Source: Myxococcales bacterium
Lineage (GTDB): Bacteria > Myxococcota_A > Polyangia > Haliangiales > Haliangiaceae
Length of the DNA stretch: 64,000 bases
Reading direction: 5' to 3'
Assembly: GCA_016716835.1 (NCBI GenBank)
Contig: JADJUW010000001.1
Location: 1,322,001 to 1,386,000, forward strand
Part shown: positions 16,091-26,100 of the stretch, piece after piece
Position numbering within the stretch: position 1 is the stretch's first letter
Layout of the letters: each line of letters starts with the position of its first letter
Translations under genes and position numbers: made by a program
The notes under the pieces: generated by a model
Told to the model about the DNA's origin: nothing
Seen by the model: the letters and a program-made list of their open reading frames with translations, nothing else
The model's database searches: none

Positions 16091-17644
16091 CTACGGCGCG
16101 GACGCAGGCGGCGAATCCGTCAACGGCGCCTGCTTAAGCTCAATCAAGCCGTCGTCGGAAGCCGGCGTCGGTTTTGGCTTGTTCGGTTTGCCCGGTGGCT
16201 TTTTCGGCGTGCTAGGAGGCACTGCTACTGGCGTGGCATCTGGGACGGTACTCGGCGCGGCATCGGAAATTGGCGCGAGCGCCGCATCCGGCGCCACGGA
16301 CGGCGCCACGACGGGCGGTGGTTGAGTTGCCACAGGTGCCACATCAGCCGCAGCTGCCGGCGTTGGCGGCAACGCGGGTCCAACGGCGGCGTCTTGCGGC
16401 GCCTCAGGCGATAACGCCATAAACGCGATCGCGGCGACGGCGATCAGCGCCACCGCAACCGCGACCACCAAGGGCAACTTGGATTTTTGGCCCACCCTGC
16501 CCTCGCCGCCTCTCGGCTCTACCGCCGTCGCCGGGCGCGCGCCGTGATAACCGCCGGACGGTCCACCGCCGACTCCTGTCATGCCAGTCGACGAATGAAA
16601 CATGGTGCCATGCTCATCTTCTGGAGCCAGTCCCGCCGCCGCGCGTACCGCCTGCGCCAATTCGACGATCGTCGAATACCGCTGATCGCGGTCTTTTGCG
16701 AGCGCCTTGGCGATGACGCCAGCGATGGCCGGTGGCGCGCCCGAGCCGGCAAGCGCGGCCGGCGAGACGGGCGGTGGCGGTGAGGTTAGGTGCTGCGTTA
16801 ACACGCCCATGTAATTGTCAGATTCAAACGGCACCCGCGAGGTTACCAGCTGGTGCAAGATGCAACCCATCGCGTAGACGTCGACGCGATGATCGATTTG
16901 CTCGCCGCGCGCCTGCTCGGGCGCCATGTACTCCGGCGTGCCAAACAGCATGCCGGTGCGCGTAAGTTTTTTCTCGCCCTCGCCGAGCTCGGTCAGCTTG
17001 GCGATGCCAAAATCGAGCAGCTTGACCCAATCGTTGCGCCCGTTGCGCTCAACGACATAAATATTTTCGGGTTTGAGATCGCGATGCACAATCCCTTGTT
17101 TGTGCGCCGCCGCCAACGCCGAGCAAACTTGCAAAAAGATCGAAAGCGAGCGATCCCACGGCAGATAGGTGCCGTCGACCTTGGCGCGCCCAACCTCATG
17201 ATGCAGGTCGTGGCCCGACAAGAGCTCCATGGCAAAAAACACGATGCCGTCGGACGTCGCGCCGAAGTCCGAGATGTCGATGACGTTTTCGTGGCGGATT
17301 TTCGAAGCGGCGCGCGCCTCTTGCATGAAGCGCTGCACCAGCTCAGGCTTGCGCGCAAACTCGCCGTGGAGCACCTTAAGCGCCACCGCTTTTTCGAGGA
17401 GCACGTGTTGGCAGAGGTAGACCGCGCCCATGCCGCCTTCGCCGAGTTTTTTCTCGACGTAATATTTGCCGACCAGCGTTTGCCCGAGCAGCGGATCGTC
17501 AACGGCAACGCCCGGCAGGTAGCTGTGCACCGCGGCCTGCGCCGCCGCCGCCGCCGCCGCGCGGCCGCTGCTCGCATCGCCTGAGGCACCGGGCCCAGCC
17601 GCGTTGGGCATGCCCAACTGGGTCTTTTTCTCATCGACCGTCAC
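16091..17644 (-). CDS. Transmembrane Ser/Thr protein kinase (Hanks type)
   Basis: 517 residues from GTG 17644; the frame continues upstream but lacks a good start. The kinase domain (about 50-320) shows the glycine loop GEGGMGAVY, ALKVL with the ATP Lys, the catalytic loop HRDLKPEN, DFG in LLDFGIAKL, and APE in GTPEYMAPEQ. A single transmembrane helix follows (LPLVVAVAVALIAVAAIAFM), then an Ala/Pro-rich periplasmic tail with no recognised sensor domain. It lies 320 bp downstream of two TPR giants on the same strand, and such TPR proteins are plausible substrates or scaffolds. Confidence 0.92.
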   Translation of the reverse strand: MTVDEKKTQLGMPNAAGPGASGDASSGRAAAAAAAQAAVHSYLPGVAVDDPLLGQTLVGKYYVEKKLGEGGMGAVYLCQHVLLEKAVALKVLHGEFARKPELVQRFMQEARAASKIRHENVIDISDFGATSDGIVFFAMELLSGHDLHHEVGRAKVDGTYLPWDRSLSIFLQVCSALAAAHKQGIVHRDLKPENIYVVERNGRNDWVKLLDFGIAKLTELGEGEKKLTRTGMLFGTPEYMAPEQARGEQIDHRVDVYAMGCILHQLVTSRVPFESDNYMGVLTQHLTSPPPPVSPAALAGSGAPPAIAGVIAKALAKDRDQRYSTIVELAQAVRAAAGLAPEDEHGTMFHSSTGMTGVGGGPSGGYHGARPATAVEPRGGEGRVGQKSKLPLVVAVAVALIAVAAIAFMALSPEAPQDAAVGPALPPTPAAAADVAPVATQPPPVVAPSVAPDAALAPISDAAPSTVPDATPVAVPPSTPKKPPGKPNKPKPTPASDDGLIELKQAPLTDSPPASAP

Positions 17645-17747
17645 GCATCTAAATGTACCATGACTTGCGGCGTGCGACGCGCCGCGCCGCCACAGCGAGC
17701 GTAGCCACAATGTAGGCAAATCCCGCCCGTGCGTTCACCCCGCGCAC

Positions 17748-17975
17748 TTAGCTGCATGGAGGTCGCGGCGACGGATCGGCGGCGAGCGGCGACGGCAAGA
17801 TCTGCCTTAAATAGCCATACTCGTCGTCACAGAAGACGCCTGGGCCTTCGCCGGCAAGTTCGGCTCGTTCCAAAAATGGCCTCGCGGCGCCGCCATCCAT
17901 CAAGCGACCCGGCGCGTCGCCATCGTTATGCGCGCCCTCTCCGTCGGGGTTGGCATGGCCGCCATTATCCCACAA
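17748..17975 (-). CDS. Possible small hypothetical protein
   Basis: A 75-residue frame with a GTG start inside the 3' end of the upstream TPR gene and no recognised motif; it is Asp/Gly/Pro-rich (DNGGHANPDGEGAHNDGDAP). It fills the otherwise empty 320-bp gap between the TPR and kinase genes. It could be a real small gene in the operon, but it could equally be chance in GC-rich DNA. I see nothing else in 17645-17964. Confidence 0.25.
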   Translation of the reverse strand: MWDNGGHANPDGEGAHNDGDAPGRLMDGGAARPFLERAELAGEGPGVFCDDEYGYLRQILPSPLAADPSPRPPCS

Positions 17976-20900
17976 GGGGCGGCGGAATCGTCATTTTTGT
18001 CGCGCGACCGATTGCAGCGCCAAACTGAGCCACGTCATCAGAGAGGGCAAACCGCACCACCTCGCGCACCGCGGGATTGGCCAGGGCGGTCAGCGGATCT
18101 GCGGGCCGGCCACCCAGCATGACGTCGACCACCGCGCCGAGGTCGCCGCACGCGAGCAGCGCGGCGCGATAGGCCGCGACGAGCGCCTGATCGCGAAAGC
18201 CCGTGCCGGCGCAGATGCTCGGATCGATCGCGAGGCCAAATGGGCGCAGCTCGGCAAGCAAGGCCGACGGCAGCAAGCGTCGCAATTTTTGCGACTCGCG
18301 CTCGATCGCGCGCGCCTCGTGCCCACCGACGACGACGTCTTGAAAGACATGGAGCAGGCTGGCGAGTAATTGGGAAAACGGCTCCGGTGCGAGCGTCATC
18401 GCCAAGGCCAGCTTGGTCTGCGCGAGAAAGAGTGCGGCCGCGGCGGCTGCGCGCAATTGGCGTGGCTGCGACAGCAACTGGCGTCCGACAATAAGCACCA
18501 ACGGCGAGGTGAGCACGGGGATGCACGCCAGCGGCAAGGTGTCGCTGACATAGATGTCGACCTCCGCAAAGCCGCCGCGCTCGGCAGCGTCGCCAAGCCG
18601 CTGCGCCGCCGGATCTTGACTGGTCAGGCGATCGCCGCGGGAAACGCCAAACACCCGCAGATCGGTCCCAATATGCTTGGCGAGGCGGTCCCCTGAGGCG
18701 CTAAAGATGTGGCGCAGCTCGCCGCTCATGCCTTGCGGAAACAAGGTTGGCAACAGCTCGGGCACCAGGCCGACGCTGGTATCTTCCACCGGCGCCGCAT
18801 CGCCGCCTTCGAAATAGCCAACGAGCTGGCGCGCAAAGGCCGCTTCCAGCCATGCGCCTTCGGCGCCCACCCCCTCGCGCGCCTGGTGGACCCGCGCCAA
18901 CGCGAGCAGCCCCGCGACGGTTGGCTGGGTCAAGGCCAGGTTGCGCAGCGCATGCGCGACGCGGTCCAGACGAACCTTGGCGGCGCCCGCATCGCCGCGC
19001 TGGTCGAAGTAACCAACCAGCGCCGCGAGCGCCTCCGCGTCGGTCGGATTGCGATCGAGCGCGGCAACCAGGGCGCGTTCCGCGCGTTTGGGATCACCCG
19101 CGGCGAGCAGCAACTGCCCCATATAGCGCAAGCACCGCGCCTGCATCAGCGGTGACGGCGACGCCTTGAGCCACCGTTCGCATGCGGCGAGCCCAATCGA
19201 GGGGTCGCCGGCCGCCTGTGCCGCGACCGCGATTTGCTCGAGCACGTGGACATCGCTCGGAGCGAACACCAAGGCCTCGCGCCAGGCGCGTAGCGCCAAG
19301 ACCGCGTCGGGTCGAGCGGTCGTATAGAGCTCACCCAGTCGGCGAAAGAGCTGTGCCCGCGTGTGAGGCTCGACCTCCACGCGGACGCGCACGGCAAGAA
19401 TCTTGGCGCAGTCATCGAGCTGCTCGCCCGCCCAATAAATGTCGGTGAGCCGTCGCAGGGCCTCGAGATCGTTGGGTGCAATCGCCCGCAATGCCTCCCA
19501 ATGCGCGGTCGCCTGCAGGCGCGCCTCGGGCTGGGCAAGGCCGTCATGGTGGCGCGCGAGCTCGCGATGCAGCGTCGCGACCATCGCGGGGTTTTGCTCG
19601 TGCGCGACGTGCTCGGCCCAAAAAGCCGCGCGCTTGTCATCATCGCCCTGCGCCGCGAGGATCGCCATTAAGCGCACGCCGACGTCGCGATTGCGCGGCG
19701 CGTGGGCGTACGCGGCGCGCAGCAATTTATGCGCCGCCGATAAATCGGGTGCTGCCTTGCGATCCATCTCGATGACCGCGGCGAGGTGCCAGGCGTGCGC
19801 GGCCGCGACGGCGTCACGCACGGCCACCGCCTCGCAACGCGCGGCCTCGCCTGCATCGTCCCAGTTGCCTTGCAAGATGGCGGCGCGCAGCCAACCCGTG
19901 GCCGCGGCGCGATATAGTGGCACCGTCGCCAGCGCGTTGCGAAAATGCGCCGTGGCGAGCTGATACTCGCCCAGATCGAGCAGCGTCTCGGCGCTGCGGG
20001 TAAGGAACGCCGCGCCGAGCATGGGCTCGCCACCAAAGACTTGCGAGATGCGCACTGAGATATCGGCGAGCTCGCGCGACGAGCCCTGCCGACGCAACAT
20101 TGACTCGAGCAGCAGGAGGGCGCGACCGGTGCCTGGCTGCGTGATATCGGCGATCGCGGCGATCTGGCGATACAGCGGCAACATCTCGGCATCTGGTTTA
20201 TTGTCGCGCTCGCCCATCGCGATCGTATCGAGCAGGACGGCGGTGCCATCGTCGCCCAGCCCAGCCTCCTTGAGCATTTCTTGGCGAAGCAACCACGCAT
20301 CGCCGCCGCGGCCCGCGACGAGATACGCCACCTCCACCCCGCGCCAACTCGCGTGGCTGGCAGATTTCGCGAGAATCGCCGCCTCGTGCGCGGCCAACGC
20401 GCCGACCGGATCTCGGACAATTTCGATGAGCACCTCCGCAAGCAGCTCAAACGCGGGCCCGGCGTTCGCCCCCGCGAAGCCCTCCGCGTGTCGCCGCACC
20501 TCCGCCACCACCGGCAAAGCAACCTGCGTGCCGTCGGCTAGGGCGGCGGCGTGGGCCAAGGTCGCCAAGGCAAACGGATGGCCCGGCCTTCCTGCCAACG
20601 CGCGTGCGAGCGAGGCAAACGTGGTTGTTGGATCGCCTGCGCGCAAGGCCTCATCGGCGGCGCGCAAGGCGACGACAAACCCATCCTGGCCGCCCGCGTC
20701 GGCGAGCACCGTGCGTGGCCGAGCCGGCGAGTCGGCCGCGCCGGCAGCGACCTGAAGCATGCGCGCATAGGGTGCCGCTTGCGCCGTCAACGATGTGCGC
20801 TCGCGCGTCGCGACCTGCCCGTCGCGCTCCAACCACACCACGGCGCGGGCGCGCTGCCACCACAGCGACCACGACGCGGTGGCGGCCTCATCGTGTATCG

Positions 20901-23106
20901 CCTCCCAGAGTTGTCGATGCGACGAGGCGGCCGGCCCGGCTCCCAACTTGGCAATAGCGCCAAGCCATGACGCATAGCTACGAGGTTCACCAAGCGGCAA
21001 GTCGGTGGCGCCGCCGCGGTGACGTTGCAGCGCATCGTAGGCGGCATCGCCCTTGCCTAGCACCTCAGGCGCGCCCTGCCAAAATGCCAGCGCGGCCTGT
21101 TGCTCGCTGCCTAGTTGGGTCGACCAACGCGGTGCAATCGGCTCGGTGTGTTGCGACAACGGCCCGACATGGGTGGCATCGGCGTCGGACGACGAGGCGA
21201 TGCCGGCGCGCAAGGCGAGCTGCGCGACATACGCGCGATGACGCGGGTCATCCAGTGCGGCCAAGGCATAGACCGCCTGTGTGACGGTCGTCTCTGCGCC
21301 GGCACTTCCAATCAGCGCGGCCGCGCAATTGGCAACAAACGGCGACGCCGGCGCCAAGGCGAGCGCCATCGCCGCCATCGTCTGCTGGGCTGCCGTCGAG
21401 ACGTGGCGCGATGCCAGCTCGGCAGCGTGGCAGGCGAGCGCGGCGGCAAACGTTGGATCGCTGCCGGCTGAAATTTCTGCCAAGCGTCGCAACTCCTCAA
21501 CGACGCGCGCGTGGTCGCCGAGCAACGCCGCCGCCTCGATGCGCAATAAGGCGGCGCCTGGATCACCCTGTTCGGCCGACGACGCGGCGGTGCTCAGCGC
21601 CGCAAGCGCGCGCGCGGGCTGCGCATCGAGCGTGCCGCAAGCCGCGAGCTTGCGCGCCCACGCCGCCAACGGCAGATCGACGGTGCTTTGCGAGACGCGG
21701 CCCAGCACGGCGAAGAGTTCGTCCGCGCGCCCGTCGACGAAGGCGAGCTCGGCCTCGAGCAGCGCCGCCGCCACGTCGCCAGGATGCTCCTCCACAAACT
21801 CGCCAACCGCCACCCGTGCGAGATCCTGCTCGCCCGAAACAATTAAATAATAGATGCGCAGCATGGCAACGGCGGCGCGTTCCTGCGCGCTGACGAGCTC
21901 AAGCTCAGCCTCACAATAGGCGACCGCCTCGCGCCACTGCCCCATCACGCGCGCCACCGCGCGCAGCCCGCGCAGCGCCACCAAGGAATTTGGGTCGCGC
22001 AAAAGCGACGATTCAAAATGCAGCTTGGCGCGCTCGGCATCGCCAACCCGCAGCGCTAAGCGCCCGGCCTCGCCGCGCAGCAGCAGCACGCGCGCCGGAT
22101 CGGCCGAATGTGAGAGTTCCTGTTCATACGTCATGAGCAGCCGCGCGGCATCTTCTTCGAGATCGCATGCCGGGTGCGCAAGCGTTTTGGGCACCGCGCC
22201 TAAATCATCGAGCACGAGCCGTGGCAGCGCATCGCGCACGCGCCTGCGCACCGGCGGCGCGATCGGCTTTGAACCCAAGTACGTCAGCCCGGCGCCCGCG
22301 CCTGGCGGCATTTGGGTCGTTCGTCGGCGACTCACCGCGGGGAGGAGCTCTTCGTCGGCCAAGCTCGGCGAGGGCACGAGCTGGGCCGCCTCAGCTACCG
22401 GCACGGGCACCACCGCCGGCGTGGGCAGCGGAGCGGGCGCGGTGCCGCAAGGCTCGGGCCTGACCGCAGTGGCGAGGCCAGTGGCCCCGCCTTCGCGCGT
22501 TATGACATGGGTCGACCATTCACCGCTAAGCGCATACGCCTCGGTTTCAATCTCCAGTTCAGCGTAGAAATCGTCGTCGTCGTCGCCCGCTTCGAGCGGT
22601 AGGGGCGCTCCGAGTTCTGCCAAGGCGGTCGCGACATCCGCCCGCACGTCGGCAACGGCGACGACGTCGATAGCCGCGGGAACCTCGACAACGGCGGCCA
22701 CGTCGGCAGCGGCGGCCACCTCGGCAACACCCGGCACTTCGTTGACGATATCCTCTTCGTCTATGGCCTCGGCATCGACCGCCGTCGACTCGCCAAACAG
22801 CGACTCACGCTCCACCTCGCCGAGACGCGCGAGCTGCGCCATCGTTAGTCGTTCGAGATCGACCTCCAGCGTTGAGGCGTCGTCGCTAACGTCGTCCATG
22901 GAAATCGCGGCGTTGTCCGCGCTCTTGGCGCCGTCGACGAGCGAATCGAACTCCTCGTCCCAGGCCGACAGCTCGCGTTCGAGATCGGTTTCCGACAGCG
23001 CGGCGAAGACGTCCTCGCCGCGCGCGGTGATCAAGGCGGATTCGTCGACGCTCTCCGCATCCGCGCCTAGCGCCTCGCGGCCGTCGAGGGGCTTGCCTTC
23101 GCTCAT
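17965..23106 (-). CDS. Giant tetratricopeptide-repeat protein, second of a tandem pair
   Basis: About 1,713 residues. The start is the ATG at 23106, in an ATGA overlap with the upstream TPR gene. The first ~350 residues are acidic and low-complexity (Glu/Asp/Val/Ala). Then come many degenerate TPR helix pairs, for example AKLHFESSLLRDPNSLVALR and AERALVAALDRNPTDAEALA. The C-terminal ~280 residues form a separate domain with a VDIYVSDTLPLACIP strand-helix unit that has a counterpart (IHLYVSEDVARC) in the upstream protein. Probably a cytoplasmic scaffold; no signal peptide or catalytic motif. The two giants look like ancient paralogues. Confidence 0.85.
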   Translation of the reverse strand: MSEGKPLDGREALGADAESVDESALITARGEDVFAALSETDLERELSAWDEEFDSLVDGAKSADNAAISMDDVSDDASTLEVDLERLTMAQLARLGEVERESLFGESTAVDAEAIDEEDIVNEVPGVAEVAAAADVAAVVEVPAAIDVVAVADVRADVATALAELGAPLPLEAGDDDDDFYAELEIETEAYALSGEWSTHVITREGGATGLATAVRPEPCGTAPAPLPTPAVVPVPVAEAAQLVPSPSLADEELLPAVSRRRTTQMPPGAGAGLTYLGSKPIAPPVRRRVRDALPRLVLDDLGAVPKTLAHPACDLEEDAARLLMTYEQELSHSADPARVLLLRGEAGRLALRVGDAERAKLHFESSLLRDPNSLVALRGLRAVARVMGQWREAVAYCEAELELVSAQERAAVAMLRIYYLIVSGEQDLARVAVGEFVEEHPGDVAAALLEAELAFVDGRADELFAVLGRVSQSTVDLPLAAWARKLAACGTLDAQPARALAALSTAASSAEQGDPGAALLRIEAAALLGDHARVVEELRRLAEISAGSDPTFAAALACHAAELASRHVSTAAQQTMAAMALALAPASPFVANCAAALIGSAGAETTVTQAVYALAALDDPRHRAYVAQLALRAGIASSSDADATHVGPLSQHTEPIAPRWSTQLGSEQQAALAFWQGAPEVLGKGDAAYDALQRHRGGATDLPLGEPRSYASWLGAIAKLGAGPAASSHRQLWEAIHDEAATASWSLWWQRARAVVWLERDGQVATRERTSLTAQAAPYARMLQVAAGAADSPARPRTVLADAGGQDGFVVALRAADEALRAGDPTTTFASLARALAGRPGHPFALATLAHAAALADGTQVALPVVAEVRRHAEGFAGANAGPAFELLAEVLIEIVRDPVGALAAHEAAILAKSASHASWRGVEVAYLVAGRGGDAWLLRQEMLKEAGLGDDGTAVLLDTIAMGERDNKPDAEMLPLYRQIAAIADITQPGTGRALLLLESMLRRQGSSRELADISVRISQVFGGEPMLGAAFLTRSAETLLDLGEYQLATAHFRNALATVPLYRAAATGWLRAAILQGNWDDAGEAARCEAVAVRDAVAAAHAWHLAAVIEMDRKAAPDLSAAHKLLRAAYAHAPRNRDVGVRLMAILAAQGDDDKRAAFWAEHVAHEQNPAMVATLHRELARHHDGLAQPEARLQATAHWEALRAIAPNDLEALRRLTDIYWAGEQLDDCAKILAVRVRVEVEPHTRAQLFRRLGELYTTARPDAVLALRAWREALVFAPSDVHVLEQIAVAAQAAGDPSIGLAACERWLKASPSPLMQARCLRYMGQLLLAAGDPKRAERALVAALDRNPTDAEALAALVGYFDQRGDAGAAKVRLDRVAHALRNLALTQPTVAGLLALARVHQAREGVGAEGAWLEAAFARQLVGYFEGGDAAPVEDTSVGLVPELLPTLFPQGMSGELRHIFSASGDRLAKHIGTDLRVFGVSRGDRLTSQDPAAQRLGDAAERGGFAEVDIYVSDTLPLACIPVLTSPLVLIVGRQLLSQPRQLRAAAAAALFLAQTKLALAMTLAPEPFSQLLASLLHVFQDVVVGGHEARAIERESQKLRRLLPSALLAELRPFGLAIDPSICAGTGFRDQALVAAYRAALLACGDLGAVVDVMLGGRPADPLTALANPAVREVVRFALSDDVAQFGAAIGRATKMTIPPPLVG

Positions 23107-26100
23107 AGCGACGTCTCCATATGCCGCTGCTTCCACAGCTCGGAAAATTGCGCGCTAACAAACCACGGCAGCAAGCGCCGCGCAACGGGGTCTTCTTGCA
23201 GCGTTGCCGCGGTAATGTCAAAACCTTCGAGCACGCCGGCCAGATCGCCTGTTGTCACCAGCGCGATGCGCAGCGCCACCTCGGCCAGGCCGCCTTGCCA
23301 TTGGCTGAGCTGCATCTGTTCATCGCCCGGCAGCGTTGCCAGCTTGGCGAACGCGGCGTCGAGCAGCGCCGTCTGCGCCTCGCTAATGCTAGACGAAAGT
23401 TGCGTCACGCGGGCATCCACCGCGCTTGCGACGCCATGGACATCAAGCCACGCGTGGCGCGTTGCCGCCGGCACCGCCATGGTAATGGCCGCCGCCTCGA
23501 TCCAGCCCGCTACGTCCGCCGGCACCGAGGTGACGGCCGAGCCCAGCTGCGCCGCCGACAGGGCGAGCGCGCCCGCACAACGCGCAATGTCCGAACTTCG
23601 GACACAACGTGCAACATCTTCGCTGACGTATAAATGAATCGGCGCGCCGTCGACGACCCGACACACGCCAGGATGATCGCGCGTGACAAATACGCGGACG
23701 CTGCGCTGGGTCGCCGCCACCGCCGAGGCGAGCACCGGCCATTGCTGGGCGAGCTGCTTCATGGACACCTCGGGGCCCGCCGCCTTGTTGTAGCGCTCGC
23801 GACGCTCGGCATCGCCCGCCTGCAAAAACGTCGGCGCCAAGGCCTGCCAGATGTTGGTCAGTGGGGACGCGACCGCGGGCACATCGACGTCGTGCACGAG
23901 GGCGATCAGCGGCGGAAACCGCGCCGGCAACGGCGGCGCCGGATCGGCCTTGCTGCTCAGACAGCGCAGCACGCTCTCGCAGCGACTGGCGAGCAACAGA
24001 TCGCCCCCGAGGCGCGATAAGGCGAGCAATTCCTCATACAAGGCCATGCGATGCGGATGCGATGCGAGCTGTGCCCGCGCCTCGTCCATGCGGTCGACGA
24101 GCGTCTTGGCCGGGCCCGTCACCCGCGGCGTCCCGCGCACGCTTGCCAATTCATGCACGCCCGAGACCTCGGCGGCATGCCTCGCCATGGCGGCGACGTG
24201 TTGCGTTTGCCGCGCGTTGGCGACGTCGTAGGCGAGCTGCGCCTCGGCGTGCGTTGGCGCCAGCGCGAGCGCCTGCCGCAAGTCCGCCAAGGCGCGCGCA
24301 TTGTCGCCAAGGTGCCAATAGTAGCGCGCACGCTCGCACAACGTGTCAGCGAGCGGCGCCGCGATAAGGCCCGCCTCGCGATCGGCCGCCGCCTCGCCGA
24401 CCTGCGCCAGTTGATTCATGCGATGGCGGAGGTGCGAAATCCCTTGTGACAGCGCATCGACGAGCTCGTCATATTCGCCAAACTCGCGCAGGAGCTCGGT
24501 CAGGCGCGCAAATTCCGCCGCATCGGGGTCGTCGATGATCAACCGCTTATAGGCGAGCGTCGCCTTGCTTAGCGACGTATCGTCCGCGCCCTCGGTATCC
24601 CATAGCGCCGCCGCCTGCCGCCACAACGCCGCGCGCGCGGCGGGTTGGCGCAAAAACGTCGCCAGCTCAAACGCCGCCGCGGCCTGAAGATCTCGCCGTC
24701 CTGTCATCAGGCCGAGCCGCCGCATCGCCTCAAGCGCGCGAATGTCGCTGCGCCGGTCGCGCAAGACCGCTTGCACCTCGGCCATGGCATCCGCGACGCG
24801 CCCAGCCGATTCAAGGGCTTCGGCGCGATCTAGGCGCCAGGCATGTTGCGATGCCGAATCGGCGGCCAGCGCCATCCGCTGCTCCAAGAGATCCGCTCGG
24901 CTCATCAGATGATCGATGGTTGCCGCACTCGGCGCGTCGGTCGGCGCCGCGGCGGAAACGCTCACGCCCATCAAGTCGGCGGCCAATACTTGGATATCGG
25001 CACGGTGCGGCGCGGCTCGGCGTGCGTGATCGAGGCGCGCCTGGGACTTGCTAAGGCTATCTTCAACCACGGCCAAGGCCGCGCGAACATGGGTTGAGGC
25101 TGCCCACACGCCGGGTTCGACCTCGGCCGCACGCGAGGCGTCGTGAAACGCGCGCGCGGTGGCATCGGCGTCGCCCTGCCTTGCGATAATGAAGGCCTTG
25201 CTCGTGCCAAGCGCGAGCCGCTGCGTTGGGGCGTGCGCATGGCGCGCCGCCTCGTCGATGCTCGCCGAAAACGTCGCCAGCTCTGGCGCCCGCGCGAGGC
25301 CCAGCCACGCCTGCGCCTCGCCGAGGCTTGCCGCCGCATCGCCGGGCGCCGATAACATCGCCAGCCGCGCCATGGCGGCGGTGCGCTCGGCCGAGTCTGA
25401 CGCGAGCATCCACCATCGCTGCGCGGCAAAGCGCGGCGCGCCGGGATCCACGCCCTCGGCGGGCGCGGCGTCGGCGGCCAACGCAAAGGCCTCGCGCGCC
25501 GCGGCCGCATCGCGATTGCTCATCGCCTGCGCCCAGTTGGCAAGCAGGATCGGATCGCGCCCCGCTAGCTCGCGCAGCTGCGCGCATTCGGCCGCCGACA
25601 ACAGCTCAAGCGACGCCAGGCCGGTGCGCATGGCGCCACCAACCGCCGCGGCATCGCCGGGAAACCGCAACAGGGTGTGGCCGTACTCGCGAAAGGCGCG
25701 CTCGGGATCGCCGAGATGAAATTCCAGCACCCACGCGCACTCAAGCTGCGCCGCGCGCGCCTCGTCGCCATCGAGCAACGGCATGCGCTCGCGTTGCAGG
25801 CGATAGACGTCCTGCCACAGCTCATGTCGACGTGCCATCGCCAAGGTGAGCGCATACGTCGGCGAGGCATCGCCCGCGGCCGCCGCATGGCTAATCGCCT
25901 GCTCGCACCACGCCAGCGAGGTGCGCCACGCGCCGCGCCGTTCACACACACGCGCCGCGGCGAGGCAGGCATCCATGCGACGCGCCGCCGCGGGCTCGGA
26001 TTTTGCCAGCACCGCGAGCCACTCCAAGCGATCATCGGCCTGCCCCGCGAGCTCGAGGGCGACATCGTACGCCAGGCGCACGGGATCGCCCGGCTCGCTG